This document shows, in pieces, positions 34,601 through 41,803 of a stretch of DNA of 64,000 nt. The stretch covers positions 89,722-153,721 of the forward strand of contig CAZPVD010000008.1 of the NCBI GenBank assembly GCA_964589935.1, given 5' to 3'. The notes below the pieces were generated by a model that did no database searches, was not told where the DNA came from, and was given only the letters and a program-made list of their open reading frames with translations. Position 1 is the first letter of the stretch; every line of letters begins with the position of its first letter. This DNA comes from VHCN01 sp964589935 (GTDB lineage Bacteria; Verrucomicrobiota; Verrucomicrobiia; Limisphaerales; VHCN01). The translations under genes and the position numbers were made by a program.

Positions 34601-37557
34601 GCGATATGCTCCAGCGGCGCGGAGAAGTGGTCGCCTCCGAAATCCGTGTTCTGGATGAACACCTTCGCCTTGCCAATCGGGTCGGTGAGCCAACCCTTGA
34701 GGACCTGCAACGCGCCGAACTCGCCCTTTGCGTCGGCCAGCACACGCGCGTTGAACACCTTCTCCATGTCCGTGATGGTCGCCTTGAGGTGCGCGTGCCC
34801 GACCATGAACTCTTGCTCCATGAGCGGCGCGGGCGCGGTTTCGTAGCACATCGCGAGCCGCCGCCAGCCGCCGGAGGTCTGTTCGATAAAGACGCGGTTC
34901 GTCGCCAGTTGCGACACGCCCGCGTCGCCGACGCTGCGCTCGTAAAGCCAGCGCGTCGTCTCGTCGTCGAGACCGCGAACGCGCGCGAGTGTGCGCAGCG
35001 CCAGGTCGTTCGCATCGCGGGTTTCGGTCAGTTGCTTGGTGATTTCCTTCGCGACGGGATCGAACGGCGAGAAGCCGGCGAGTCCCGCCGCCGCGTTGGC
35101 GAGGCGCTTGGTGCCGTCCACCAAGCCGCCCATCGCGGACTGCCCGCCGGCGACGAGCGCGCGCGTGCCGAAGACGATTCCCTGAAACGCCTGGCCGCGC
35201 ATCGTGTCGGCGAACTCGACATTGTCCGCTTGTTTGTAAACGCCCCAGAAACTCGCGAGATAACTCTCCTGCGAGAGCAAGCCGGCCTCGGCCTGCGCGG
35301 CATTGAGCCGCAGCGCGGCGTCACCGATGTCGAGATACACGTCGCGCATCCGCCGCTGCGGTGCGCGCAACGCCGCGTCTCCTCCGCCCATGAGCGCGCC
35401 GGCCCGCACCGCCCGCGCGCGCGCGTCGCTGATGGCCGCCAACGCATTGGCCAGCCGCATTGAGTGGACGGCCTGCGCCACGGTGAGCGTGTGGGTGAGG
35501 TCGGCGTAACGCCAGTCGTAGGTGACGCGCTTCTGGAAGTAATCCTTCCACACGTTCGCCGCCGTCGCGCCGCGCACGTCATCGAGCGCCTTCGCCGTGC
35601 GCTCACCGAGGCACTTGAGGCGCGCGTTGAGGCTCACGACGAGTTGGCGTTCCTCAGCTTCGCTCATCGTGGCGAAGACCGGGCTGACCGAGCGCGCGTA
35701 GTCGGCCTCGAGTTCGCGCAAATGTTTTTCAAGAAAACGCCGCTGCTTGTCCCACTCGGTCGGCTGCCACGGCGTCCACGTCGCCGCAGCGGGATCGGGC
35801 TTCTTCAAGTGCTCGCGCAATTCGTCGCGGCGCTTCTGGTATTCCTCCTTCAACTCCGGCAAGTGTCCCCACGCGGTGAGCAGCGCGTCGCGGCGCTTGC
35901 GGACCTCGGCCAGCGCCTTCTGGCGTTTCTCCGCGTCGGCAATGGCGAGCGCCGGGTCCTCGCTCGTCTGCGCGAAGATCGCGTCGCGCCCGGCGGCGGG
36001 AATGACAAATTCAATGGGCGGACACAGCTCGTCCTTCGGCGCAACGAAATGGATTTCCTCGATGGACGCGCCAGGTTGCACGAGATTGTGCGTGACGACG
36101 CTGACTGCCTGCGTGGGTGCCTGCCCGCGCGGCGGCAGCGAGACGGTCGCGAGCACGGAGCCGGTGAGCCGTCCTTGCGCGTTGGTTGTTTTTTCAACGA
36201 AGCAAAACGTCGCGTTGTCCGGCGTGAAGGCGAACTTGTGAACCATCAGCTCGACGGGTGTCGGCCGGCCGATGATCGCGTGCGGAATCTCGACGGGCGC
36301 GACGTTCGCCGGCGCGGTGAGGTCCACGATGAGCGTGGAAAATTTCCGGGAGGCCGTGTCAACCGTGACCGCCAGCCGGGAGCTGTCCGGCGACCACGCG
36401 CGCATCGTCACGGCCCGCGTCGTGGTCCGGTCCACCGGCGGCAGGTCGAGCAGGACGCGCGCGACGTTGGTGCGCGTCGCAAGGAAAACCTGATGCGCAA
36501 GTCCCCCGCTCTTCGCCGCGTAGGGCAGGTGCACCGCGCAGAACTCGCCGCTCGGCGACCACAGAAATTGATCGCCCCAGTAAATCCGATCGCTGTTCGT
36601 GAGTGCCTTCGAGTCGGCGGGATCGAACTTGGCCATTTCGCGCACAAAGATCGCCTGGTAATTCGTGTCGCCGCTGCTCGACCACGTGAGCGATTTGCCG
36701 TCGGGATGCCATGAGAGCGTCGAGCCAAACCACGCGTTGATCCTGGGCTTCGCCTGCGACTGGCCGGGCTGAACCCGCAGCGAGTTGGGAAGCTCGCCCG
36801 GCTGCACGTTGCCCGGCACGATCCTCGGCCCGCGCGCGGCACCCGGCGGATCGAGGTTCAGCGCGGCGGGTGCGTTGTAGAGTTTCAGGAAATACCGTTC
36901 CTGCACGAACCGTTCCGCAAGCGGGGACGCAGGAATCTGGGCCGCCAGCGGCGCGTTGATGTCCATCTCAACCGACTTCGTCGCCGGGATGCGCGCGAGT
37001 TCCTTCTCCGTTTTGTCCACGACATCGGCGACGTAGATGGGATACGAGCCGTCCTTGTCCCGCCGGCCCGTGTAGAGGATGCGGCGGCTGTCGGCGTTCC
37101 ACTGAGCCTGACGCGGCCCGCCGCTCTCGACGAACATCGGCACGGGCTGCGCCTGCGCCATGTCCTGAAGGAAATAAACATTCCCCATCCCGAGCTTGTC
37201 ACTGATCAACTGCGGGTTCGCGCCGGCGAAGTCCGCCACGAACAGCTTGTGCGAGAGGAAAACGGCCGAGCTGTCGTTCGGGTCGGCCTTCTGCTCCTCG
37301 ACAACGTAGAGCAACCGCTCCATCGAGGGCGCCGGCTGCGCGTGAATGACTTTGCCCTCGACCGACAACCGCGTGGAGTTTGTTCCGCTGAGGTCGCCGA
37401 GCCACAGGCCGCCGCGCGAATCCACGAACAGCAAACGTGCGGAACTCGCAGAATCAGCTTTAACCTCGGCTCCCCAACCGCGCAGGACGGCGAAACATGA
37501 GGCAATGACGAGGCAGCCGGTGGCAAGCACGCCGCGGGGCAGGAAAGGAAACTTCAT
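31690..37557 (-). CDS. Giant secreted protein: beta-propeller-like N-terminus, helical middle and a nucleotidyltransferase-like motif
   Basis: 1955 residues from the ATG at 37557 (MKFPFLPRGVLATGCLVIASCFAVLRGWGA, a signal peptide); an upstream in-frame ATG gives no signal. Residues about 35-460 contain repeats like TolB/PD40 propellers (WNADSRRILYTGRRDKDGSYPIYVADVV, WHPDGKSLTWSSSGD, WSPSGEFCAVHLPYA, WSPDSSRLAVTVDT). Residues about 560-1400 are mostly helical and charged. Around 1460-1525 is a nucleotidyltransferase-like signature: GS (1462-1463), 14 residues, DID (1478-1480) in GSDIDFTMLVDE, then VMVDP near 1522. The C-terminus is helical and very charged. It sits between nuoD and nuoI in the same orientation, where nuoE-F-G normally lie. 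No known family recognised over the whole length. Confidence 0.8.
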   Translation of the reverse strand: MKFPFLPRGVLATGCLVIASCFAVLRGWGAEVKADSASSARLLFVDSRGGLWLGDLSGTNSTRLSVEGKVIHAQPAPSMERLLYVVEEQKADPNDSSAVFLSHKLFVADFAGANPQLISDKLGMGNVYFLQDMAQAQPVPMFVESGGPRQAQWNADSRRILYTGRRDKDGSYPIYVADVVDKTEKELARIPATKSVEMDINAPLAAQIPASPLAERFVQERYFLKLYNAPAALNLDPPGAARGPRIVPGNVQPGELPNSLRVQPGQSQAKPRINAWFGSTLSWHPDGKSLTWSSSGDTNYQAIFVREMAKFDPADSKALTNSDRIYWGDQFLWSPSGEFCAVHLPYAAKSGGLAHQVFLATRTNVARVLLDLPPVDRTTTRAVTMRAWSPDSSRLAVTVDTASRKFSTLIVDLTAPANVAPVEIPHAIIGRPTPVELMVHKFAFTPDNATFCFVEKTTNAQGRLTGSVLATVSLPPRGQAPTQAVSVVTHNLVQPGASIEEIHFVAPKDELCPPIEFVIPAAGRDAIFAQTSEDPALAIADAEKRQKALAEVRKRRDALLTAWGHLPELKEEYQKRRDELREHLKKPDPAAATWTPWQPTEWDKQRRFLEKHLRELEADYARSVSPVFATMSEAEERQLVVSLNARLKCLGERTAKALDDVRGATAANVWKDYFQKRVTYDWRYADLTHTLTVAQAVHSMRLANALAAISDARARAVRAGALMGGGDAALRAPQRRMRDVYLDIGDAALRLNAAQAEAGLLSQESYLASFWGVYKQADNVEFADTMRGQAFQGIVFGTRALVAGGQSAMGGLVDGTKRLANAAAGLAGFSPFDPVAKEITKQLTETRDANDLALRTLARVRGLDDETTRWLYERSVGDAGVSQLATNRVFIEQTSGGWRRLAMCYETAPAPLMEQEFMVGHAHLKATITDMEKVFNARVLADAKGEFGALQVLKGWLTDPIGKAKVFIQNTDFGGDHFSAPLEHIAKRKAEAQDMMTLLPWLQRAGFDPVRMALTNPKMFALYLDLAKDNPDFLQWTLTRSRLDAQRNVDLIEFAMAFAPADAQADLQRRITFNRALVALETADQQSRLMQLQGLDKMMMWDYDGALECFYQASECNTNALPRAKVEELRKALNWQRTIETGMETFQQTGNLAVQAALFEFVGGQIGKQLGIKPGEAGPPPPIPEDFLLQPMRGSKFLDFAWKQVNPFSEFLHAFYTEEAAKNVAKESLALGINVGAQVIQQDIIKTGLLKGWCGMDDQWADFIANALVSVAQVKPDGKATLFWEMCVRLKSAANDLRWELVDLGVIGRRDQARRAVSDFYFFQERLREAKEAREKLNPKKLATESEAEAKADVQPLADAQAKAETKTKPFETHTLQERFDKFFGPDAPKPGTPERIARIAEFFQGIHWKELMALNLPKEHPLNRLVDNLRREIIATVQVEFFNDPRFAKYRDYFIAYLYIGSAGKKDSAAYKLIGSDIDFTMLVDENTPETVRNQLRDDFMTYFQSRAKGMTLEDYEMSVMVDPMPKFDPAAESSTAGIVEMLKTTTNPAQRAALCARLRASLEKTIEQLIRNASDKERYLDRGNLFRHNLFVRLGCFLKRASSRASPEGVELEDLPPSEYDRLYGDVPLDPWMAFDAIIGNLGYIFQHTPENTKDVPAYHKQLAGKYAIRGVLFSMLIMSPEGLERLSKLTRAEVEARGWEGAERICIEVVKEMLAQPDGMKKLGLPSTLEAPGHEQPIAMTAADWVRLFEEWGNLKEGLPLNEVFGKPRHLNLPKGHRLLNAFMAEDIVKTEAAFRAVLRRSILEQGAFLKKLQLAEHAARAAGDAEAVELLRLKMKEILLSQAAVWNRMSREQQIIVLREMPPEADWWAAIAEVEGLNQQAGTPAPTPLNPRRTVITREALLAWRPRVFMDEPIDIVARRIALMKEKAEQEKRAAEQEKLRLLNSNPRPAE

Positions 37558-37648
37558 GGTGCCTCTCGCTGTTGAGTGTGCCGCAGTGGTAGCGAGGCGA
37601 ACCGGCTCCGTAAAGTCCCAAATGTCCGCACGCAAAAACCGGGTCGGC

Positions 37649-38821
37649 TCAACGGTCCACTTCGCCGAGCACGATGTCCACGCTGCCCAAAATGATGACC
37701 ACGTCCGCGACGGTCTGGCCGAGGCACATGTCTTCCAGCGTCGTCAGGTTGACGAAGCTCGGCGGGCGCACGCGGTAGCGATATGGATTCGGCGAGCCGT
37801 CGCTGATGAGGTAGAAGCCCAGCTCGCCCTTCGGCGCCTCGATGCGGCCGTAGGCTTCGCCGGGTTTCGGACGGAAGCCGCGCAGCTTCGCCTTCGGATC
37901 AATGATCGGGCCGGCGGGAATGTCCACAAGCGCCTTGCGCAAGATTTTCAGCGACTCGCGCATTTCCAGCAGGCGGATCATATAGCGGTCGAACACGTCG
38001 CCCTGCTCGCCGAGCGGCACCTTGAACTCGAAGCGGTCGTAGATGCCGTAGCGGTCCACTTTGCGCACGTCGTAGTTCACACCGCTGGCGCGCAGCATCG
38101 GGCCGGTGATGCTGGCGTTGACCGCGAGTTCTTTCGGCAACACGCCGACGCCGTGCGTTCGCGCAATGAGGATTTCGTTCTCTGAAAGCAGCGCCTCGAA
38201 TTCATCGAGAAAACGCGGGAAATGATCCACGACCTTCTGCGCCTCCTCGATCCATCCCGCGGGCAAATCGCAGCGGCAGCCGCCGAAGCGCATGTAGTTG
38301 CACATCATCCGCGCGCCGGTGAGCGACTCGATGAGGTCGAGCGCCTTCTCGCGCTCGCGGAAGGCATACATGAGCGGCGTGCCGAGCGCGCCCATGTCCT
38401 GCAACAGGAAGCCGATGAGGCAGGTGTGATTGACGAGGCGCGTCATCTCGGCGGTGATGATGCGGATGTATTCCGCGCGCTCGGGCACGGAGAGGCCGGC
38501 GAGCTTTTCAACCGCAAGCGCGTAGGCCCAGTTGTTCGTAAGCGAGCAGAAATAATCGAGCCGATCCGTGTAAGGCATCGAGCCGAGGTAGCTCGTGTTT
38601 TCCGCGATTTTCTCGTGGTTGCGGTGAAGGTAGCCAAAGACGGGCTTGAGCTTCACCACGCGCTCGCCGTCGAGCACGACATCCATGCGGAACACTCCGT
38701 GCGTGGACGGATGATGCGGTCCCATCGAGACTTCGAGCAGTTCGCCCGCGACAGAGCCGTCGCCAAGAGTCTTGGGTTTGACCTCGTAACTCATCGAGGG
38801 CGCTTCAAGTGTCGCGCTCAC
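37649..38821 (-). CDS. nuoD: NADH-quinone oxidoreductase subunit D (49-kDa subunit)
   Basis: 390 residues, ATG at 38821, overlapping the nuoC stop by 4 nt. It lines the quinone site. Characteristic parts: LLEVSMGPHHPSTHGVFRMDVVLDGERV, PVFGYLHRNHEKIAE, MPYTDRLDYFCSLTNNWAYALAVE, GVNYDVRKVDRYGIYDRFEFKVP and the C-terminal GSVDIVLGEVDR. NuoC and NuoD are separate proteins here, unlike the E. coli fusion. Downstream, a 91-nt gap leads into the giant secreted gene rather than nuoE. Confidence 0.97.
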   Translation of the reverse strand: MSATLEAPSMSYEVKPKTLGDGSVAGELLEVSMGPHHPSTHGVFRMDVVLDGERVVKLKPVFGYLHRNHEKIAENTSYLGSMPYTDRLDYFCSLTNNWAYALAVEKLAGLSVPERAEYIRIITAEMTRLVNHTCLIGFLLQDMGALGTPLMYAFREREKALDLIESLTGARMMCNYMRFGGCRCDLPAGWIEEAQKVVDHFPRFLDEFEALLSENEILIARTHGVGVLPKELAVNASITGPMLRASGVNYDVRKVDRYGIYDRFEFKVPLGEQGDVFDRYMIRLLEMRESLKILRKALVDIPAGPIIDPKAKLRGFRPKPGEAYGRIEAPKGELGFYLISDGSPNPYRYRVRPPSFVNLTTLEDMCLGQTVADVVIILGSVDIVLGEVDR

Positions 38822-39456
38822 GCCTTCACCTCCTGCCGCGGATAATGCGCCTTGGCCTTCTCAACGACTTCATCGTGCGGCGTCGGCTCGTATTCGTAGT
38901 CGTCCGGCTCGGCGTAATCCTTGCGCATCGGGAAATCCTTGAACTCGTCCCACATCAAAATGCGGCGCAGATCGGGATGCCCGTCGAACACGATTCCGTA
39001 GAGGTCGAAAATCTCGCGCTCCTGAAACTCGCAGCCGCGCCACAGCGGCGTGAGCGAGGGCAGATGATTTTTGTCCGCACGATTTTCCGTGCGCATCCGC
39101 ACGATGACGGGGCCGTGCTTGAGCGACATCGAGTAGAAGTGATAGACCGTTTCGAGAAAGCCGGGGATTTGCTTCTCGGTCGTCTCCTCGACTTCCTGTT
39201 CCACGCCGTCCACGAGCTTCTTGACCTTCGTCTTCGTTTTCTCGACGCGGTCGGGCCAGTCCACGCCGGTGGCGTTCGAGCAATAATCCAGGCGAAGCTG
39301 CGCGTCGTCACGAAGGAACTGCGCGACGGCGAATGCGTGCGCGTTGTCCACGAGCAGCGAATGCTGCGCGCACGGCGAATCGTTCTTCACGATGGCGAGT
39401 TGCGCACCGTGAACAGCGGCTTCGATGCGGGCTTTGAGTTGTTCCAGCGATTCCAC
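38818..39456 (-). CDS. nuoC: NADH-quinone oxidoreductase subunit C
   Basis: 212 residues, ATG at 39456. A connecting-module subunit that docks against NuoB and NuoD. The family C-terminal signature is present: LTPLWRGCEFQEREIFDLYGIVFDGHPDLRRILMWDEF. The N-terminus (MESLEQLKARIEAAVHGAQLAIV) is ordinary. A segment with many Lys and Glu (KTKTKVKKLVDGVEQEVEETTEKQ) in the middle is longer than usual. A perfect palindrome fills the gap to nuoB. Confidence 0.95.
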   Translation of the reverse strand: MESLEQLKARIEAAVHGAQLAIVKNDSPCAQHSLLVDNAHAFAVAQFLRDDAQLRLDYCSNATGVDWPDRVEKTKTKVKKLVDGVEQEVEETTEKQIPGFLETVYHFYSMSLKHGPVIVRMRTENRADKNHLPSLTPLWRGCEFQEREIFDLYGIVFDGHPDLRRILMWDEFKDFPMRKDYAEPDDYEYEPTPHDEVVEKAKAHYPRQEVKA

Positions 39457-39463
39457 TTCGGTT

Positions 39464-39532
39464 TGTAGCGGCGGTCTGTGACCGCCGGAAATTTATCTGC
39501 AAAAAGCGCAACGGTCACAGACCGCCGCTACA
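39464..39532. repeat. REP-like palindrome between nuoB and nuoC (perfect 21-bp arms)
   Basis: Arms at 39464-39484 (begins TGTAGCGGCGGTCTGTG) and 39512-39532 (ends ACAGACCGCCGCTACA) are exact reverse complements; the 27-nt spacer is AT-rich (GAAATTTATCTGCAAAAAGC). It occupies nearly all of the 81-nt gap between the nuoB stop (39538) and nuoC start (39456). It could form a strong mRNA hairpin inside the operon. No T-run follows on the minus strand, so transcript stabilisation or a mobile REP/REPIN-like element is more likely than termination. Confidence 0.85.
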
Positions 39533-39537
39533 TTTCA

Positions 39538-40146
39538 TTATCTCGCCACCACCGCCGGCTTCCACACGTTCGGATTGCTCGGCGGCACGAGGTCGTGTTC
39601 GCCGAATTGCGGCACGGGAAATTCGCTCGGCGCGTCGGGATCGGCGTGGCGCGCGCGGTCTTTGCCGGTGAGCTTCTGCTCGTCAATGCGCCGCTGCAGC
39701 GTCATGAACGCGTGGATCAGCGCCTCGGGCCGAGGCGGGCAGCCGGGGATGTGGACGTCCACCGGGATGTATCTGTCAATGCCCTTGAGGACGTTGTAGC
39801 CCTGCTTGAACGGCCCGCCGCTGATGGCGCACGCGCCCATCGCGATGACGTATTTCGGCTCCGGCATCTGGTTGTAGAGGCGAACGACTTGCGGCGCCAT
39901 TTTCTTCGTCACCGTGCCGGCAACGATCATCAGGTCCGCCTGGCGCGGCGAGGGACGGAACACTTCCGCGCCGAAGCGCGCGAGGTCGTAGCGCGCCATG
40001 CTCGCGGCCATCATCTCGATGGCGCAGCACGCGAGGCCGAACGCGAGCGGCCAGCACGAGTTGCTCCGGCTCCAGTTGTAAAGCTCCTCGAGCTTTACGA
40101 CATAGATGCCGCTCTTCTGCAATTCGCTTTTCAGTCCTTCGTCCAT
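39538..40146 (-). CDS. nuoB: NADH-quinone oxidoreductase subunit B (cluster N2 subunit)
   Basis: 202 residues, ATG at 40146. The four N2 cysteines are in place: the double Cys of LACCAIEMMAASMARYDLARFG, the Cys of GACAISGGPFKQGYNVLKG and the Cys of VHIPGCPPRPEALIHAF. N2 hands electrons to quinone. The C-terminal extension after about residue 150 (DRARHADPDAPSEFPVPQFGEHDLVPP) is longer than in minimal homologues. A heptamer-periodic tract separates it from nuoA. Confidence 0.97.
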   Translation of the reverse strand: MDEGLKSELQKSGIYVVKLEELYNWSRSNSCWPLAFGLACCAIEMMAASMARYDLARFGAEVFRPSPRQADLMIVAGTVTKKMAPQVVRLYNQMPEPKYVIAMGACAISGGPFKQGYNVLKGIDRYIPVDVHIPGCPPRPEALIHAFMTLQRRIDEQKLTGKDRARHADPDAPSEFPVPQFGEHDLVPPSNPNVWKPAVVAR

Positions 40147-40149
40147 GGG

Positions 40150-40230
40150 AAATTTTGAATTACGAATTACGAATGGCAGTGCGCCGGCTTGAAGTTGACG
40201 CCGTTTGAAATTTGAAATTCGTCATTCGAT
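40150..40230. repeat. Heptamer-periodic tract between nuoA and nuoB
   Basis: GAATTAC-GAATTAC-GAATGGC at 40157-40177 and TTTGAAA-TTTGAAA-TTCGTCA-TTCGATT at 40204-40231. Together they make up most of the 84-nt gap between the nuoA stop (40231) and nuoB start (40146). AT-rich compared with the flanks. Confidence 0.75.
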
Positions 40231-40620
40231 TCACTTCCACGTCAGCACGCCTTTCATCCACGCCCACACGAGACCTTCGGCGAGCAAGAGCACAAACAAC
40301 ATCATCGCGGCGAACGCGCCCACGCCCAAGTCGAGGAACGCCGTCGCGAACGGCAGCAGGAAAATCACCTCGACATCGAACACGAGGAATACGATCGCGT
40401 AGAGGTAAAATTCCGAGCGGAACCGCACCCACGCGTCGCCCTTCGATTCGAGGCCGCATTCGTAGGTCGCGTTCTTGTCCGGGCCGGGCTTTTGCGGTGA
40501 GAACATCTTCGCCCAAATCCGCGCCAGCGCCAGCGGCATCAGCGGGAACACCACGGCCACGACAAGGAACACCGCGAGGAACACATACGGATCGTAGGCG
40601 GGTGGAATTGGTGCGTTCAT
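40231..40620 (-). CDS. nuoA: NADH-quinone oxidoreductase subunit A
   Basis: 129 residues, ATG at 40620, first gene of the nuo locus. Three membrane helices, with the family segments KNATYECGLESKGDAWVRFRSEFYLYAIVFLVFDVEVIFLLPFA (conserved Cys and Asp/Glu positions at the quinone entrance) and the C-terminal VLLLAEGLVWAWMKGVLTWK. The upstream 116 nt to the small gene at 40737 should hold the operon promoter, but no convincing -35/-10 pair was recognised. Confidence 0.95.
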   Translation of the reverse strand: MNAPIPPAYDPYVFLAVFLVVAVVFPLMPLALARIWAKMFSPQKPGPDKNATYECGLESKGDAWVRFRSEFYLYAIVFLVFDVEVIFLLPFATAFLDLGVGAFAAMMLFVLLLAEGLVWAWMKGVLTWK

Positions 40621-40736
40621 CGGCTGCGTGCGTGTCCGGTGTCCGAAAGTTTCGCGGCGACGCTAATGGGCGTGCGGGTGAACGTCAAGAAAGCGAGGCG
40701 AAGTATTAGCGTCATGTCGCGGAAGATGCGCGCGGT

Positions 40737-41009
40737 TCAGTTCGGCTGATTCCGCTGCAGGCCGACCGAGTGCGCGATGTCGTCGAACTCCTCGCGGCTC
40801 ACCTCATCGAGCTTCTTGCCGCGCTCGCGAAGCTTCTCGTTGATCTTGATGACCTTCTCCGTCATCACCTCGTGCGTCTCCTTGGAGCCGCCGAGCAGTG
40901 CGAAATTCTCGCCCGTCGTGATGCGCTTGTGCCCGTCACTGTCCATGCCCAGGCCGAGCATGAGGGCCTTGCGCGGCTTTTTTGATTTTTTCTTCGGCGC
41001 GTTCGCCAT
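40737..41009 (-). CDS. Small basic conserved-type hypothetical protein
   Basis: 90 residues, ATG at 41009. Begins MANAPKKKSKKPRKALMLGLGMDSDGHKRITTGENFALLGGSKETHEVMTEKV. The N-terminus is strongly basic (possible nucleic-acid contact), the middle holds GLGMDSDGHKR, and the rest is helical (KVIKINEKLRERGKKLDEVSREEFDDIAHSVG). No membrane helix. It is co-oriented with and just upstream of nuoA, perhaps on the same transcript. I do not recognise a named family. Confidence 0.75.
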   Translation of the reverse strand: MANAPKKKSKKPRKALMLGLGMDSDGHKRITTGENFALLGGSKETHEVMTEKVIKINEKLRERGKKLDEVSREEFDDIAHSVGLQRNQPN

Positions 41010-41026
41010 ACCGAACGCTACGGTTC

Positions 41027-41054
41027 AATGTCCAAAGTTCAAAGTTCAAAGTGT
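41027..41054. repeat. Heptamer repeat upstream of the small basic gene
   Basis: AATGTCC-AAAGTTC-AAAGTTC-AAAGTGT: two exact and two degenerate heptamers, in the 92-nt gap between the SDR gene stop (41102) and the gene starting at 41009. Confidence 0.75.
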
Positions 41055-41101
41055 GAGCCCTCGCCGCACCAACTTGGAATTTGAAGCGTTAAACCTTGAA
41101 C

Positions 41102-41797
41102 TCAACCGGGCGCGGTCGCCTGCCGCCCGTTGTCGCGCGGGCCGAGCTTCAGCAGAAACGGCGCGGCCGACTTCGCCCACTGCTCCGCCGTCGGAAAGCC
41201 CGCCGCACCCGCGCCGAAGCAGCTTTGCAGCATCTCGGTGTTGATGATGCCGGGGTTGAGCGGCACGGCGGCCATGCCCTCGGGCAGCTCCTGCGCGAGC
41301 GATTGCGTGAGGCCCTCGATGGCCCACTTCGTCGCGCAATACGGCGCAACCTCGGCGTCCGTCGAGCGGCCCCAGCCGGAGCTGAAGTTCACGATCACGC
41401 CGCTGCCCTGCGCGATCATCGCCGGCGCGAAGTGCCGGATCACGTTCGCCACGCCCTTGATGTTCACGTCAATCACGTCGGAGAATTCCGCAGCAGGAAC
41501 TTTCCACAACGGCGCGTTGCGGTTGATGATCGCCGCATTGTTCAGCAGCAAATCCGGCGCGCCGTGCAAGCGAATGACTCGCTCCGCCCAAGCCTTCACC
41601 GCCGCATCGTCTGCCACGTCCACGCACGCGAAACCGTGCGGCGCGTGAAACTGTTTCCGCAGCGCCTCGATTTGTTTCGGCGAACGCCCGCAACCCGCGA
41701 CCGTGTGGCCGAGCCGCGCGAACTCCGCCACCATCGCGCGCCCCAGCCCGCGCGTCGCACCGGTGAGGACGATGAATTTATTGCTTCCCGATTTCAT
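41102..41797 (-). CDS. Short-chain dehydrogenase/reductase (SDR) family oxidoreductase
   Basis: 231 residues, ATG at 41797. Rossmann glycine motif TGATRGLGRAM near residue 12, NNAA in LLNNAAIINRNAPLW, and the catalytic Ser-Tyr-Lys as NFSSGWG and YCATKWAIEGLTQSLAQEL. PLNPGIINTEML after the active site is the usual substrate-loop start. Classical SDR length. Substrate cannot be told. The gene begins 6 nt after the mutL stop, so the two are co-transcribed, though no functional link is known. Confidence 0.9.
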   Translation of the reverse strand: MKSGSNKFIVLTGATRGLGRAMVAEFARLGHTVAGCGRSPKQIEALRKQFHAPHGFACVDVADDAAVKAWAERVIRLHGAPDLLLNNAAIINRNAPLWKVPAAEFSDVIDVNIKGVANVIRHFAPAMIAQGSGVIVNFSSGWGRSTDAEVAPYCATKWAIEGLTQSLAQELPEGMAAVPLNPGIINTEMLQSCFGAGAAGFPTAEQWAKSAAPFLLKLGPRDNGRQATAPG

Positions 41798-41803
41798 AGG
41801 CGC

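Noticed and set aside
31690..37557. The giant gene as a frameshifted or fused set of several genes
   Set aside because: The frame is continuous for 1955 codons with one signal peptide and no internal stop, and codon use is uniform.
39464..39532. Rho-independent terminator between nuoB and nuoC
   Set aside because: The stem is strong but no T-run follows it on the coding strand, and termination here would cut the operon after nuoB.
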